Positions 1 to 8,989 of a stretch of 64,000 nucleotides of DNA are shown here, one piece after another. Position 1 is the stretch's first letter. Each line of letters starts with the position of its first letter. Location of the stretch: contig NZ_VCJR02000002.1 of the NCBI RefSeq assembly GCF_009712425.2, forward strand, positions 952,268 to 1,016,267. Direction: 5' to 3'. Origin of the DNA: Aquisalinus luteolus. GTDB lineage: Bacteria; Pseudomonadota; Alphaproteobacteria; Caulobacterales; Parvularculaceae. The notes beneath the pieces were generated by a model. The model was not told the DNA's origin, ran no database searches, and was given only the letters and a program-made list of their open reading frames with translations. The translations under genes and the position numbers were made by a program.

Positions 1-115
1 TGTATTCCTCATCCTTTTCCAGCATCGGAAACTTGCGAATTTCGGAAAGATAGCGCGACAGGCCGCCTTCAGGCGACAGGGCGGCACCACTGGTCGTGGT
101 CAGTGCATTGGCCAT
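1..115 (-). CDS. rpoH: RNA polymerase sigma-32 factor RpoH, N-terminal fragment (runs off window start)
   Basis: Reading the complement from the ATG at 113-115 gives a 38-residue start containing SPEGGLSRYL followed by EIRKFPML and a DEEY stretch. This is the characteristic N-terminus of alphaproteobacterial heat-shock sigma factors. The start is preceded on the minus strand by a GAGGAT Shine-Dalgarno-like sequence. The rest of the gene lies outside the window. RpoH directs core RNA polymerase to heat-shock promoters. In many alphaproteobacteria rluD sits directly upstream of rpoH in the same direction. Here rluD (minus, from 2541) keeps that orientation, but a plus-strand peptidase/lipoprotein pair lies between them. 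The identity rests on a short but very typical segment. Confidence 0.85.
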   Translation of the reverse strand, partial: MANALTTTSGAALSPEGGLSRYLSEIRKFPMLEKDEEY

Positions 116-398
116 GAAATTTTATCCTCGTCTAGACACGAGGCACAAAGATACACCCGCGCCCCAAATACCTCTTTTTACAAATGGGACATGATTGCCT
201 CATTTGAAGAGGCATTGATGATTTTCCTGTTCACGAACGGCGGAAAAGTGCCGTGAGTTCGACAATTCCGGCCTTTGAGCATCGTATATGGCACAATTGG
301 GACACAAACGCCCATAGAGTGTGTTTGTATGGTATCCCGATAGACGGGACGTGCCCGCAAATGGTTCAATGCGGGCCAGACAAGTTTGGGAGTACAAG
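116..398. promoter_or_regulatory. Divergent intergenic region between rpoH and S41 peptidase
   Basis: This stretch separates the divergent starts of rpoH (minus) and the S41 peptidase lipoprotein (plus), so promoters for both should lie here. It is less GC-rich than the flanking genes. I do not see a consensus promoter that I would assign with confidence. A GGGAG sequence at 388-392 is the likely ribosome binding site of the peptidase gene. Confidence 0.45.
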
Positions 399-2129
399 AT
401 GGCAAGACGTTTCCGGCAGGTATTGCTGACATCCGGGTGCATTTTGATGGCGAGCCTTGTGGCTGGCTGCGGCGGCGGTGGGGGCGGTGGCTCTTCCTCC
501 GGCGGCGGCACCGGCACCGGTGGCGGCGGTTCTGGCGGTGGCGGCGGTGGCAGCGGTTCTGCCAGCCCGACCTATACGCCGGGCGTGTTCGAGCCATCAT
601 CCAACTTCGTCGATCGCTGCGCCATGCCGCGCCCGGGCACGTCCGACAGGTCGGGTTCGATCGTGCTGGAGAATTTCTGGCTGCGCTCGTGGAGCAACGA
701 GCTGTATCTCTGGTATGACGAGATCCAGGATCGCAACCCTTACAATTACAACGACAATCTGGACTATTTCGAGCTTCTGAAGACCAACGAGCTGACACCC
801 TCCGGCGCGCCCAAGGACCAGTTCCACTTCACCTACGATACCGCAGAATACCAGCAGCTGGTCAATTCCGGTGCCGAAGTGCAGTACGGCGCTGAATTCG
901 TCATCCTGCGCGGTGCGCCGCCGCGGGATATCCGCATCGCCTTCGTGCAGGCCGGCTCACCGGCAGCGAATGCCGGGCTTGCCCGCGGCACCCGCATCCT
1001 GGCGATTGATGGCGTCGATGTCGCCAATGGCAGTGACGTCGATACGCTGAACGATGGCCTGTTCCCGTCTAACGCAGGCGAATCCCACACCTTCCGTGTG
1101 CGTGACCTCGGCAGCAGCACCGAGCGCAATGTCACGCTGACGGCGCAAACCGTCGCAGTGAACCCGGTGCAGCAATCGAGCGTGCTCGACGTCAATGGCG
1201 ACAAGGTCGGCTATCTGCACCTGACGACATTTGGTGTCGTGACAGCGGAAGAGCAGCTGATCGATGCGATGACCCAGTTCTCGAATGAAGGTGTCACCGA
1301 TCTTGTCGTGGACCTGCGCTATAATGGCGGCGGTTTCCTCGATATCTCGGCAGAGCTCGGCTACATGATTGCCGGGCCGGACCAGATCGGCAACGCGTTC
1401 TATGAAGAACTGGTCTTCAACGACAAATATCCGAATACGAACCCGGTGACGGGCGAGGCACTGACGCCGACACCGTTCCATTCGACGTCCCAGGGTTTCT
1501 CTGTCAACCAGGGCCAGCCGTTGCCGGACTTAGATCTTGAGCGGGTCTATTTCCTGTCCCAGAGCGGTACCTGTTCGGCCAGTGAATCCGTCATCAACGC
1601 CCTGCGCGGTATCGATGTGGAAGTGGTGCTGGTCGGCGGCACGACCTGCGGCAAGCCCTATGGCTTCTATGGTACGGATAATTGCGGTACGACCTATTTC
1701 TCGATCCAGTTCCGCGGCGAGAACGCCAAGGGCTTTGGCGATTATGCCGACGGGTTCATCCCCGTCACCGGCACGCCGACGCGGCAATCAGAAATCCAGG
1801 GCTGTGTAGTGGGGGATGATTTCGGTCACCTGCTCGGCGATCCGGACGAAGCGATGCTGCGCGCGGCGCTGAACTATCGCGCGACCGGCTCGTGCAGCGG
1901 CGTGGCAACGACGATGAGTGCCTCCGCCCGTCTCGCGCCGCAGACCGTTGAAGACCCGCAGCTGTTCATGGCTGGCAGCGATCGCTACAACACGCTCGAT
2001 CCGAACTCGCTCTATGCCTCCGAGGCCGTGCGCGAGCGCCTGCGCCGCAATCTCGTGCGGGACATGACGCTGAACCGGCCGCTGAGTGATGCGGATATAG
2101 AGAGCCTTCGCAAGGAGGAACTGGAGTGA
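399..2129 (+). CDS. S41-family (C-terminal processing type) peptidase lipoprotein
   Basis: A 576-residue lipoprotein starts at the ATG at 399, chosen because it gives a lipoprotein signal with lipobox LVAGC (Cys24) and has GGGAG upstream. After the Cys comes an unusual Gly/Ser-only linker of about 30 residues, then an S41 N-terminal region, a PDZ-like domain (about residues 180-245) and the S41 protease core. The core shows VVDLRYNGGG and GTCSASES; Ser393 fits the catalytic serine and Lys419 (in TTCGKPYG), 26 residues later, fits the general base. It is probably anchored in the envelope and cleaves periplasmic or surface proteins. The substrate is unknown. Its stop overlaps the GTG start of the next lipoprotein, so the two are co-translated. 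Confidence 0.9.
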   Translation: MARRFRQVLLTSGCILMASLVAGCGGGGGGGSSSGGGTGTGGGGSGGGGGGSGSASPTYTPGVFEPSSNFVDRCAMPRPGTSDRSGSIVLENFWLRSWSNELYLWYDEIQDRNPYNYNDNLDYFELLKTNELTPSGAPKDQFHFTYDTAEYQQLVNSGAEVQYGAEFVILRGAPPRDIRIAFVQAGSPAANAGLARGTRILAIDGVDVANGSDVDTLNDGLFPSNAGESHTFRVRDLGSSTERNVTLTAQTVAVNPVQQSSVLDVNGDKVGYLHLTTFGVVTAEEQLIDAMTQFSNEGVTDLVVDLRYNGGGFLDISAELGYMIAGPDQIGNAFYEELVFNDKYPNTNPVTGEALTPTPFHSTSQGFSVNQGQPLPDLDLERVYFLSQSGTCSASESVINALRGIDVEVVLVGGTTCGKPYGFYGTDNCGTTYFSIQFRGENAKGFGDYADGFIPVTGTPTRQSEIQGCVVGDDFGHLLGDPDEAMLRAALNYRATGSCSGVATTMSASARLAPQTVEDPQLFMAGSDRYNTLDPNSLYASEAVRERLRRNLVRDMTLNRPLSDADIESLRKEELE

Positions 2130-2521
2130 CGGGTCGGCTGATCGGGCGTAGCAAGATAGCCGGGGCAGGGCTGCTTGTCCTGTCAGGCCTTGCCGCCTGT
2201 GCAGGAACGGGCAAGCCGGTGCCGGCTGTGCTCGTTTCTCCGGACGCGGATGATATTGCGGAGGTCAAGCGCGCGGCAGAGGCGCTGACCGGTGCCACTG
2301 GGGTGACCCTGTCAGGCGATGTGCTGACCGCCAGTCCGGAACTGGTGCTCGACCGGCAGTTCCCGCGCTCGATCGAGGGTAACCCTGCTGGTGGGCGCAT
2401 CATGGAAAAGCCGCCGCGCCTGACGCTGGTGATGAAGGGTGAGCAATGCATTCTCGTCTATGAAGACAAGGACAAGAGGGAGACGCTCTCCGGCGTGACC
2501 TGCGAGCCGTTCGAAGGCTGA
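2126..2521 (+). CDS. Small lipoprotein, translationally coupled to S41 peptidase
   Basis: A 131-residue protein begins at a GTG that overlaps the peptidase stop (GTGA), with AAGGAGG at 2112-2118 as ribosome binding site. The signal peptide ends in a lipobox-like LAAC. The mature part is short, with two further Cys residues near the C-terminus (GEQCILVY and VTCEPF) that could form a disulfide. I recognise no domain. The overlap suggests it works with the S41 peptidase, for example as an accessory or inhibitory subunit, but that is inference from position only. Confidence 0.7.
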   Translation: MTGRLIGRSKIAGAGLLVLSGLAACAGTGKPVPAVLVSPDADDIAEVKRAAEALTGATGVTLSGDVLTASPELVLDRQFPRSIEGNPAGGRIMEKPPRLTLVMKGEQCILVYEDKDKRETLSGVTCEPFEG

Positions 2522-2540
2522 GTGCTTTTCCGGCGCCCGG

Positions 2541-3608
2541 CTACAACTTCCTGAAGCTCTCAAGCAGCCTGGCGAAATCCTCCGGCGGGTCGGTTTCGAA
2601 GAACATTTCCTCGTCCGTGATCGGGTGGATGAAGCCAAGCTGGCGCGCATGCAGCGCCTGGCGGCGGAACGAGCCGAGCACTGCTATTGCCGCATCGCTT
2701 GCCGGTGTGCCGGGTTTGAGCCCCGCAACGCCAGTGCGGCCATAAACCGGGTCACCGAGCAGGGGATGGCCGATATGGGCCATATGGGCGCGGATCTGGT
2801 GGGTGCGGCCCGTCTCCAGCCGGCATTCGACCAGCGAAGCGATGGAATCGCCCTCGATCTTCGCAAGCCCGGTGCCGAATTTTTCCAGCATCTTGTAGTG
2901 GGTGATGGCATGACGCGCGCTGGAATGTTCCTCCTCGTCGACGATGCTCATCTTCTTGCGGTCTGCCCCGGCGCGGGCAAGCGCGGCATCTATCGTGCCG
3001 ACACCGGGCCGTGGCGCGCCATGGACGATGGCGTGATAGACGCGCTCTATGTCGTGGACGGAGAATTGCTCGCGCAGGCCGTGATGGGCCTTGTCATGCT
3101 TGGCAACGACCATGACGCCCGACGTGTCCTTGTCGAGCCGGTGGACGATGCCGGGGCGCGCGACGCCGCCGATACCGGATAATGTATCGCCACAATGATG
3201 CAGCAGCGCGTTGACCAGCGTGCCTGACCAGTTGCCCGCTGCAGGATGAACCACCATGCCGGCGGCCTTGTCGATGACGATGAGATGTTCGTCTTCATAC
3301 AGCACGGTGAGATGGATATCCTCAGGCTTTGGTATTGCGTCCTCGATGGGCGGAGGGGTGAGCGTGTAGGTCTCGCCCTCGCGGATTTTCCAAGACGCGT
3401 TGGTGAAGGTCTCGCCGTCCTTTTGCAGCGCTTCATCCTTTTCGATCAGGGACTTGATGCGGGCGCGCGACAGCTCCGGCAGGTGCAGGACGAGCCATTT
3501 GTCGAGGCGCATCTTTGCCTCCACATCGCTGACCCTCAGGGTCACCGGGTCACCGCCGTCATTGCCATCGGCCTCTATGGACTTGTTGTCTGCGCTGGTT
3601 TTCGTCAT
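2541..3608 (-). CDS. rluD: Ribosomal large subunit pseudouridine synthase, RluA/RluD family
   Basis: A 355-residue protein with an N-terminal S4 RNA-binding domain (about residues 30-95, MRLDKWLV...) followed by the RluA-type pseudouridine synthase fold. The catalytic motif HRLDKDTSG is present, with Asp159 as nucleophile, followed later by the RTHQIRAH motif. It should isomerise uridines in helix 69 of 23S rRNA. The start at 3608 was chosen over an upstream in-frame ATG at 3722 because it gives the usual family length. Divergent from the membrane protein at 3662 and upstream of rpoH in the same direction, a common alphaproteobacterial arrangement. Confidence 0.93.
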   Translation of the reverse strand: MTKTSADNKSIEADGNDGGDPVTLRVSDVEAKMRLDKWLVLHLPELSRARIKSLIEKDEALQKDGETFTNASWKIREGETYTLTPPPIEDAIPKPEDIHLTVLYEDEHLIVIDKAAGMVVHPAAGNWSGTLVNALLHHCGDTLSGIGGVARPGIVHRLDKDTSGVMVVAKHDKAHHGLREQFSVHDIERVYHAIVHGAPRPGVGTIDAALARAGADRKKMSIVDEEEHSSARHAITHYKMLEKFGTGLAKIEGDSIASLVECRLETGRTHQIRAHMAHIGHPLLGDPVYGRTGVAGLKPGTPASDAAIAVLGSFRRQALHARQLGFIHPITDEEMFFETDPPEDFARLLESFRKL

Positions 3609-3661
3609 AAGCACTGCCTGACCGGTTGTCCCGAGCCTGTCAACAATTTCAAGGATTTCGC

Positions 3662-4096
3662 ATGACCGAGGAAAACAAGCAGTCCCATACCACAGCATTG
3701 CCGCCGCAGTCAGGCGCGGCAAGCGGTCAATCAGGACAGCAACCGGGCGAAGACGTGCCCGTGGATAATCTGCTCGGCCTGAAGCTGCTCGTCGTCTCGA
3801 TGGGTGTGCTGCTGGTCGTTGCGGCCATCACCTTCGTCATCCTGCTTGTCCTGAAATCGAACGAACCGGAAGCGACAGAAGAGACTGCGCCAGCGCAGGT
3901 CGCGAGCACGACCGTGGCTGGTGACGATGTGCCTTCCGTGCAGTTGATCCTGCAGCCCGGCGAGGAAATCGTCGACATGGTTCTCGATGAGAACAGCCTC
4001 GCGCTGCACCTGCAAAGTTCCCAAGGGGAACGGATTTTGATCATTGATCCCTATACGTCCGATCACAGGTCCGTGATCGAAATCGAGCGGGACTGA
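3662..4096 (+). CDS. Conserved single-pass membrane protein next to rluD (DUF6476-like)
   Basis: A 144-residue protein with a Gln/Pro-rich N-terminal tail, one transmembrane helix (about residues 37-64, rich in Leu, Val and Ile) and a C-terminal domain with the phrases LILQPGEEIVDM and SLALHLQS, ending in a likely periplasmic domain. A short membrane protein divergent from rluD is common in alphaproteobacteria. The layout resembles the DUF6476 family, but I assign that family from memory of layout and not from a search. ATG 3662 was chosen over the upstream ATG at 3626. No function is known. Confidence 0.7.
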   Translation: MTEENKQSHTTALPPQSGAASGQSGQQPGEDVPVDNLLGLKLLVVSMGVLLVVAAITFVILLVLKSNEPEATEETAPAQVASTTVAGDDVPSVQLILQPGEEIVDMVLDENSLALHLQSSQGERILIIDPYTSDHRSVIEIERD

Positions 4097-4399
4097 ATCA
4101 TTACCGGCAGATAACACTATTGTAACGAGAAAAGCGCTGGGCTGCCCTTTTTTATCTGCTTTCACGCGCCATCTATTGATCAAGGCAGACGGAGCAATTC
4201 CGCCTGCTGGCGGGGTGCCGGAAATATCCCCTCGTTCCCCCTCGACGGCACCCCGCACCCTTTATCTCCGAAAATGTAATCCTGTCATTTCTGTCAACCA
4301 AGGCACTGTGCGTGCTCTTGCGGGTTGATTATCGAGCAAACTCGCTTTAAAAAACAAAGTGAGTGGCGCCGAACCGGCGCATGCAGCAGGAGCCGCTTC
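4097..4399. other. Intergenic region with long hairpin
   Basis: No gene is visible here. It holds an 11-bp perfect inverted repeat (GCGGGGTGCCG at 4210-4220 and CGGCACCCCGC at 4246-4256) around a 25-base pyrimidine-rich loop. A weaker pair GCAGATAA/TTATCTGC lies at 4108-4115 and 4152-4159, enclosing a run of six T. The latter could help end transcription of the upstream gene. AGGAG at 4388-4392 is the ribosome binding site of the next gene. Confidence 0.5.
4210..4256. repeat. Perfect 11-bp inverted repeat (hairpin)
   Basis: The arms at 4210-4220 and 4246-4256 are perfectly complementary and enclose 25 bases, mostly C and T. No T-run follows on the plus strand, so it is not a classical intrinsic terminator. 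It could be an mRNA-stability or 5'-leader structure for the gene at 4400. Confidence 0.6.
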
Positions 4400-5080
4400 A
4401 TGACAGCCGAGAGCGAAACACGAAAAGCAGCCAGACCCGGCGATAGCGCCAGTATGGGCAGCGCGCAGGACGACCTTGCCTATATCAAGGCCATCGCCGA
4501 GGAAGGGCGCAACACGCCGCTGATCGGTGGACGTAACTTCCTCATCTGGGGCGGCCTTGTCGGCACCACAGCCCTGCTCGTTTTCCTGATGGAAGTTCAG
4601 GTCATTCCCTATTTCAGCCAGATGATCCTGTGGACGGGAACGCTGGTGCTCGGTTGGATCATAAGCTTCATCATCAACGGCAAATCACACGAGCGCCCCG
4701 GGGCGTCGTCCCTGAGCAACCGGACGGTCAACGCTGCGTGGCTTGCCTGCGGGATCTTCGTGACCGTCTACTGGCTGTCCATTGTCGCGGCGATGCTGTT
4801 GGTGCAAGAGGGCGGATACCCTGTCCGTTTCCTGTTTGCGACCATGTTCCCGGTCGCGTTTGGCCTTTATGGCCTTGCATTCTTTGCAACCGCCGTCGTC
4901 GCGCATCAGCCATGGTATCGCTGGATATCCGTCGCTTCCTGGGCCATTGCCTGCTTCTTGCTGCTCAGCCTGTCGATCTGGCCGGATGCTTACATGCTCG
5001 TGGCGGCGATAGGCACCTATGCCGTTGTACTGCTGCCGGGCTACGTCATGGTTCGGAACGAGCCGAGCGACATCGTGTAA
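4400..5080 (+). CDS. Polytopic membrane protein paired with a winged-helix regulator
   Basis: A 226-residue protein with a polar N-terminus and about five to six hydrophobic segments (roughly residues 50-70, 75-93, 115-135, 143-163, 170-190 and 195-215). The ATG at 4400 has AGGAG eight bases upstream; an in-frame ATG at 4325 has none. A small winged-helix protein follows 31 bases after the stop, so the two probably form an operon. Pairs of this kind are common in proteobacteria. I know no biochemical function for the membrane partner. Confidence 0.7.
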   Translation: MTAESETRKAARPGDSASMGSAQDDLAYIKAIAEEGRNTPLIGGRNFLIWGGLVGTTALLVFLMEVQVIPYFSQMILWTGTLVLGWIISFIINGKSHERPGASSLSNRTVNAAWLACGIFVTVYWLSIVAAMLLVQEGGYPVRFLFATMFPVAFGLYGLAFFATAVVAHQPWYRWISVASWAIACFLLLSLSIWPDAYMLVAAIGTYAVVLLPGYVMVRNEPSDIV

Positions 5081-5111
5081 GCGGGGCGGTCAGAGAAGTC
5101 AGGAAACGTCA

Positions 5112-5438
5112 GTGGCGAACGATACAGATCATGAAAGCTACGACTACCGCGAGATCGACGATGTCATCCACGGGCGTGTCCGCCTCGCCCTGATGGCGTT
5201 CCTGTCCGGCGCAGGCTCGGCCGATTTCACCGACCTGAAAAAGCGCATCGGCGTGACCGACGGCAACCTGTCGATCCATATCAAGAAGCTGGAGGAGGCG
5301 GGCTATGTGCGCGTGACCAAGCGCTTCAACAACAAGCGCCCGCAGACGATCTGTCACCTGACCGATGCCGGCCGCAAGGCGTGGATCGCCTATATCGCCC
5401 GCATGGAAGCGCTGCTGAACCCGCCAGCGGCTGAGTAG
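5112..5438 (+). CDS. Winged-helix transcriptional regulator
   Basis: A 108-residue protein starts at a GTG (5112) with AGGAA at 5101-5105. It consists almost entirely of a single winged-helix domain: ADFTDLKKRIGVTDGNLSIH is the helix-turn-helix and KRFNNKRPQTICHLTDAGR the wing. This is the pattern of the small MarR/PadR-like 'winged helix DNA-binding' family. It probably controls its own operon with the membrane protein at 4400. The longer reading starting at 5019 would overlap that membrane gene and lacks a ribosome binding site. Confidence 0.85.
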   Translation: MANDTDHESYDYREIDDVIHGRVRLALMAFLSGAGSADFTDLKKRIGVTDGNLSIHIKKLEEAGYVRVTKRFNNKRPQTICHLTDAGRKAWIAYIARMEALLNPPAAE

Positions 5439-5439
5439 G

Positions 5440-5754
5440 CTATTTCTTGCGGCGATTGAGCAGGAAGACGACGAGCCAGACCGGCACGACGATCACCGCG
5501 CCGAAGATCACATAGTTCAGGATCGTGCTGATCGTGCCCCAGCCGATAGAGAACAGGGCCGAGAAGAAATCCTTCACGCCATCGACGATGCCCCGCCAGA
5601 AATCCAGCGGCGCCATGCCGATCAGGTCCAGCAGTACACCGGCAAGGAAACTCGCCAGAACGAGGAAAAGGACAGTGCGCAGGATGTTGCCATAGCCGCG
5701 CTTCTCACCGGTCTTTTGGCTGGCGGTGCCTGTTTTCTTGTCGGTATCGCTCAT
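5440..5754 (-). CDS. Small two-helix membrane protein (DUF6460-like)
   Basis: A 104-residue protein with a Lys/Thr-rich N-terminus and two hydrophobic stretches (about residues 28-50 and 73-99), ending in a basic tail NRRKK. The central stretch FWRGIVDGVKDFFSALFSIGW is amphipathic. Its shape matches alphaproteobacterial proteins of the DUF6460 type; this is from memory, not a search. The start at 5754 is preferred over 5772. It is convergent with the winged-helix gene, with one base between the stops. Function unknown. Confidence 0.65.
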   Translation of the reverse strand: MSDTDKKTGTASQKTGEKRGYGNILRTVLFLVLASFLAGVLLDLIGMAPLDFWRGIVDGVKDFFSALFSIGWGTISTILNYVIFGAVIVVPVWLVVFLLNRRKK

Positions 5755-5871
5755 GACTTTCTGCCCTTTCATGGCCCGTCGGGGAGGGGCACAGTGTCAT
5801 CTTAATATGGCAGCATGGGGGCAGGGAAGGGGGCGTTAACCCCCTTGACTGGACCTCACTCGGCTGGGACC

Positions 5872-6819
5872 TCAGTCGGCCGGGTCGATAGGCGATTCCG
5901 GGGCTGTCTCCGGCGGCAGGGCCGCAGCGCGCGGCTTGAACCGGGCCTGGTATTCGATCGCCGTCGGGAACGGAATACCGACGCCTTCGCGGTCGAACGC
6001 TTCCTTGACTTTCTGGTTCAGCTCCCAACCCATCACCAGGAAATCCGTCCGGGCGACCCAGACGCGTACGGTGATGTTGACCGACCAGTCGCCGAGGCTG
6101 GCAACGCCCATGGCCGGCTCGGGCTCGGTATGAAAGCGTTCATCGGCCTCGATAACGGAGCGGATGACGTCCATCGCCTTATTGATATCGGCGTCATAGG
6201 CGATGCCGAAGATCGCCTCGATCCGGCGGGTGTCATTGGCAGAGAAATTGGTTATCGGCGACTGCCACACCATGCCGTTCGGGATCATGACGTTCTTGTT
6301 GTCGAGAGTGGTGATCTCGGTCGTAAACAGGTTGATGTCCTTCACCGTGCCCATCTCATCACCCGTGGTGACGAAATCGCCAATCCGGAACGGGCGGAAC
6401 ATCAGGATCATGACGCCGGAAGCGACATTGCCGAGCGTGCCCTGCAGCGCAAGACCGATGGCGAGACCGGCGGCACCGAGGACGGCGGCGAATGAAGCCG
6501 TGGGAATGCCAAAGCGGCCGATGACCATGATGAACACCAGGGCCAGGGCGATGTAATAGACGAGGCTCGAGAGGAAACCGGCCAGGGTCTGGTCAATACG
6601 ATCAGTCTTGGTCAGTCCCTTGCGGATCGTGCGCTTGACCCAGCCGGCGATGAACATGCCGACGACGATGATGACCAGCGCGGCAAGGATATTGAGGCCG
6701 AGCGAGATCGCCTTCTCGGTCAGTTCGGCGATCATCTGGTTGACGGCAACCTGGCTTTCATCGGTCGGTGCGGCGCTAACGACTTCCGTCGCGCCAGCAG
6801 TGTCCTGTGCGTCCTGCAT
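5872..6819 (-). CDS. mscS: Small-conductance mechanosensitive channel, MscS family
   Basis: A 315-residue protein with three N-terminal transmembrane segments and the MscS beta and C-terminal domains. The pore helix is clear: VLGAAGLAIGLALQGTLGNV shows the Ala/Gly packing pattern, and FRPFRIGDFV begins the beta domain. The length is close to that of E. coli MscS. It should open under membrane tension to release solutes during hypo-osmotic shock. The C-terminal tail is Pro/Glu-rich. It stands alone, with no obvious operon partner. Confidence 0.93.
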   Translation of the reverse strand: MQDAQDTAGATEVVSAAPTDESQVAVNQMIAELTEKAISLGLNILAALVIIVVGMFIAGWVKRTIRKGLTKTDRIDQTLAGFLSSLVYYIALALVFIMVIGRFGIPTASFAAVLGAAGLAIGLALQGTLGNVASGVMILMFRPFRIGDFVTTGDEMGTVKDINLFTTEITTLDNKNVMIPNGMVWQSPITNFSANDTRRIEAIFGIAYDADINKAMDVIRSVIEADERFHTEPEPAMGVASLGDWSVNITVRVWVARTDFLVMGWELNQKVKEAFDREGVGIPFPTAIEYQARFKPRAAALPPETAPESPIDPAD

Positions 6820-6891
6820 GGGTAATACCCTCCATGGTCTCTGTTAGCTATCGTTGGAAGGCATATAGGGCTGTCTTCCGTTCAGCCACCC

Positions 6892-8007
6892 CTAGCCGCA
6901 TTGGCCCCGGTGCCGCAAGGCGTGGTCGGCCAAGGTGCAGGCCATCATGGCGATGCCGACGGGTACGGCGCGGATGCCGACGCAGGGGTCGTGACGGCCC
7001 TTGGTGACGATCTCCGTCTCCTCGCCGGTGCGAGTTACCGTCTTGCGCGGCGTCAGGATGGAGGAGGTCGGCTTGACAGCGAACCTTACGACGATGTCCT
7101 GACCGGATGAAATGCCGCCAAGGATGCCACCTGCATGGTTCGACAGGAAGCGCGGGCGGTTGGCATTGTCCGCCGGGTCGCCAGCGCGCATCTCGTCGGC
7201 ATTCTCGATGCCGGACAGGGCAGCGGCGTTCATGCCTTCGCCGATCTCGACACCTTTTACGGCATTTATTGACATCATCGCGGCGGCAAGCTCTGTATCG
7301 AGCTTGCCATAGACCGGCGCACCGAGGCCGGGAGGGACACCCTGTGCCACTACCTCGATCATTGCGCCCATGGACGAGCCGTCCTTGCGTGCCTGGTCGA
7401 GGATGCCTTCCCATTCCTTTGCCGCGACAGGGTCAGGGCACCAGAAAGGGTTGTTGCCGACGCTGTCCCAGTCGATGCGGTCGCGATCGATCCTGTGGGG
7501 GCCCATCTGGACCATCCCTGCACGGATTTTCACCGAACCGTCGAACAGACGGTCGAGAACCTGTGCCGCAACGGCGCCGGCGGCAACGCGCGAGGCGGTT
7601 TCGCGGGCAGAGGACCTGCCCCCGCCACGATAGTCGCGTACGCCGTATTTCGCCTCATAGGTGTAATCAGCGTGGCCAGGACGGTATTTGTCGCGGATGT
7701 CGGAATAGTCTTTCGAGCGCTGGTCGACATTCTCGATCATCAGGCAGATCGGTGTGCCGGTGGTCACGGGCCCATTCGTGCGGTCATCCTCGAACACGCC
7801 GGAGAGAATGCGGACAGCGTCCGGTTCCTTGCGCTGGGTGACGTATTTCGACGTGCCGGGCTTGCGTGTATCCAGCGCAGACTGGATCATTTCCGGCGTG
7901 AGCCGGATGTTCGGTGGGCAGCCGTCGATCACGCAGCCAATGGCCGGCCCGTGGGATTCCCCCCAGGTCGTGACGCGGAACAACTTGCCAAAAGTATTGT
8001 CAGACAT
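6892..8007 (-). CDS. aroC: Chorismate synthase
   Basis: A 371-residue protein starts at the ATG at 8007. It carries the family signatures [16 protein letters not shown] (near residue 16), [20 protein letters not shown] and, near the C-terminus, [13 protein letters not shown]. It converts EPSP to chorismate with reduced FMN, the last common step to the aromatic amino acids. An in-frame reading that extends upstream to 8772 is spurious because it covers pdxH on the opposite strand. Divergent from pdxH with a 72-base gap. Confidence 0.97.
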   Translation of the reverse strand: MSDNTFGKLFRVTTWGESHGPAIGCVIDGCPPNIRLTPEMIQSALDTRKPGTSKYVTQRKEPDAVRILSGVFEDDRTNGPVTTGTPICLMIENVDQRSKDYSDIRDKYRPGHADYTYEAKYGVRDYRGGGRSSARETASRVAAGAVAAQVLDRLFDGSVKIRAGMVQMGPHRIDRDRIDWDSVGNNPFWCPDPVAAKEWEGILDQARKDGSSMGAMIEVVAQGVPPGLGAPVYGKLDTELAAAMMSINAVKGVEIGEGMNAAALSGIENADEMRAGDPADNANRPRFLSNHAGGILGGISSGQDIVVRFAVKPTSSILTPRKTVTRTGEETEIVTKGRHDPCVGIRAVPVGIAMMACTLADHALRHRGQCG

Positions 8008-8079
8008 AGGATTGAGGTATAGCGGGGCTTTGCGTGGGGAGACAAGCGGGTATAAGACCTGCTGGAGAGGTAATCGCGT

Positions 8080-8835
8080 ATGGATAACGAGAACGAACAA
8101 ACAGGCGGCCAATCCGGCAGCAAGGATGAGGCGATCATTCCGGCAACGCCGAGCGATGACGATTACGCCCGCGAGGCGGACGCACAGTCCGATATAGAAG
8201 CATCGGATGGCGGGGAGGCGTTCGCCGTCGATGATGACCAGGGCGAGGTCTTCACCGAGAAGGACCCCATCGACCTGTTCCGCAGCTGGCTGGCGCTCGC
8301 CGGCAAGCATGAAGTGAACGACCCCAACGCCATGGCGCTGGCGACCGTCGACCGTTCCGGCATGCCCAATGTGCGCATGGTGTTGTTGAAGGATGTCGGC
8401 GCGCGCGGCTTCACCTTCTATTCCAACGCCGAAAGCGTGAAGGGGCTGGAGCTGGAAGGCACGCCCAAGGCTGCGCTGTGCTTTCACTGGAAATCGATCC
8501 GCCGACAGGTGCGCGTGCGCGGCACGGTGGAGGCGCTGTCGGCCGAAGAGAGCGATGAGTATTTCGCCTCTCGCTCGCGTGGTTCGCAACTCGGTGCCAT
8601 TGCCTCGTTCCAGTCGCGGGTGCTCGACGAGCGCGAGACGCTGGAGCGGCGCATCGAGGATTACGATGCGATCTACAAGGACCGCGACATTCCGCGCCCT
8701 GACAATTGGCATGGCTTCCTGATCCAGCCCACCGAGATCGAGTTCTGGGTCAACCGCCCCTATCGCCTGCATGACCGCAAGCAGTTTACGCTCGTCAAGG
8801 GTGGCGGCTGGAAGAACGTGAACCTTTACCCCTGA
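8080..8835 (+). CDS. pdxH: Pyridoxamine 5'-phosphate oxidase with acidic N-terminal extension
   Basis: A 251-residue protein. Residues from about 60 onward match Pdx[14 protein letters not shown], the FMN-contact region [23 protein letters not shown] and the PLP-contact motif RLHDR. It oxidises PNP or PMP to pyridoxal 5'-phosphate. The first 58 residues are a low-complexity acidic extension rich in Asp, Glu, Ser and Gly, making the protein longer than the usual 200-220 residues. The C-terminus ends WKNVNLYP, a variant of the usual RERLAP-like ending. The ATG at 8080 follows AGAGGTAA. Confidence 0.93.
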   Translation: MDNENEQTGGQSGSKDEAIIPATPSDDDYAREADAQSDIEASDGGEAFAVDDDQGEVFTEKDPIDLFRSWLALAGKHEVNDPNAMALATVDRSGMPNVRMVLLKDVGARGFTFYSNAESVKGLELEGTPKAALCFHWKSIRRQVRVRGTVEALSAEESDEYFASRSRGSQLGAIASFQSRVLDERETLERRIEDYDAIYKDRDIPRPDNWHGFLIQPTEIEFWVNRPYRLHDRKQFTLVKGGGWKNVNLYP

Positions 8836-8989
8836 TCGTCCGTTCGTTTCCTGAAGTCAGACTGCGACACCTTGGCAGGGCAACTGGTGCCCTGACTGGT
8901 GACGCTTACATGATGGGCAGAACAGTTGCGTCTTCACGTTCTGCCAAGGAGGGATGATTTCCCGCCACGTCATGAAGGGAAACGGGATC

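Noticed and set aside
8008..8772. Upstream in-frame extension of aroC
   Set aside because: It lies entirely opposite pdxH, exceeds the family length and has no conserved residues.
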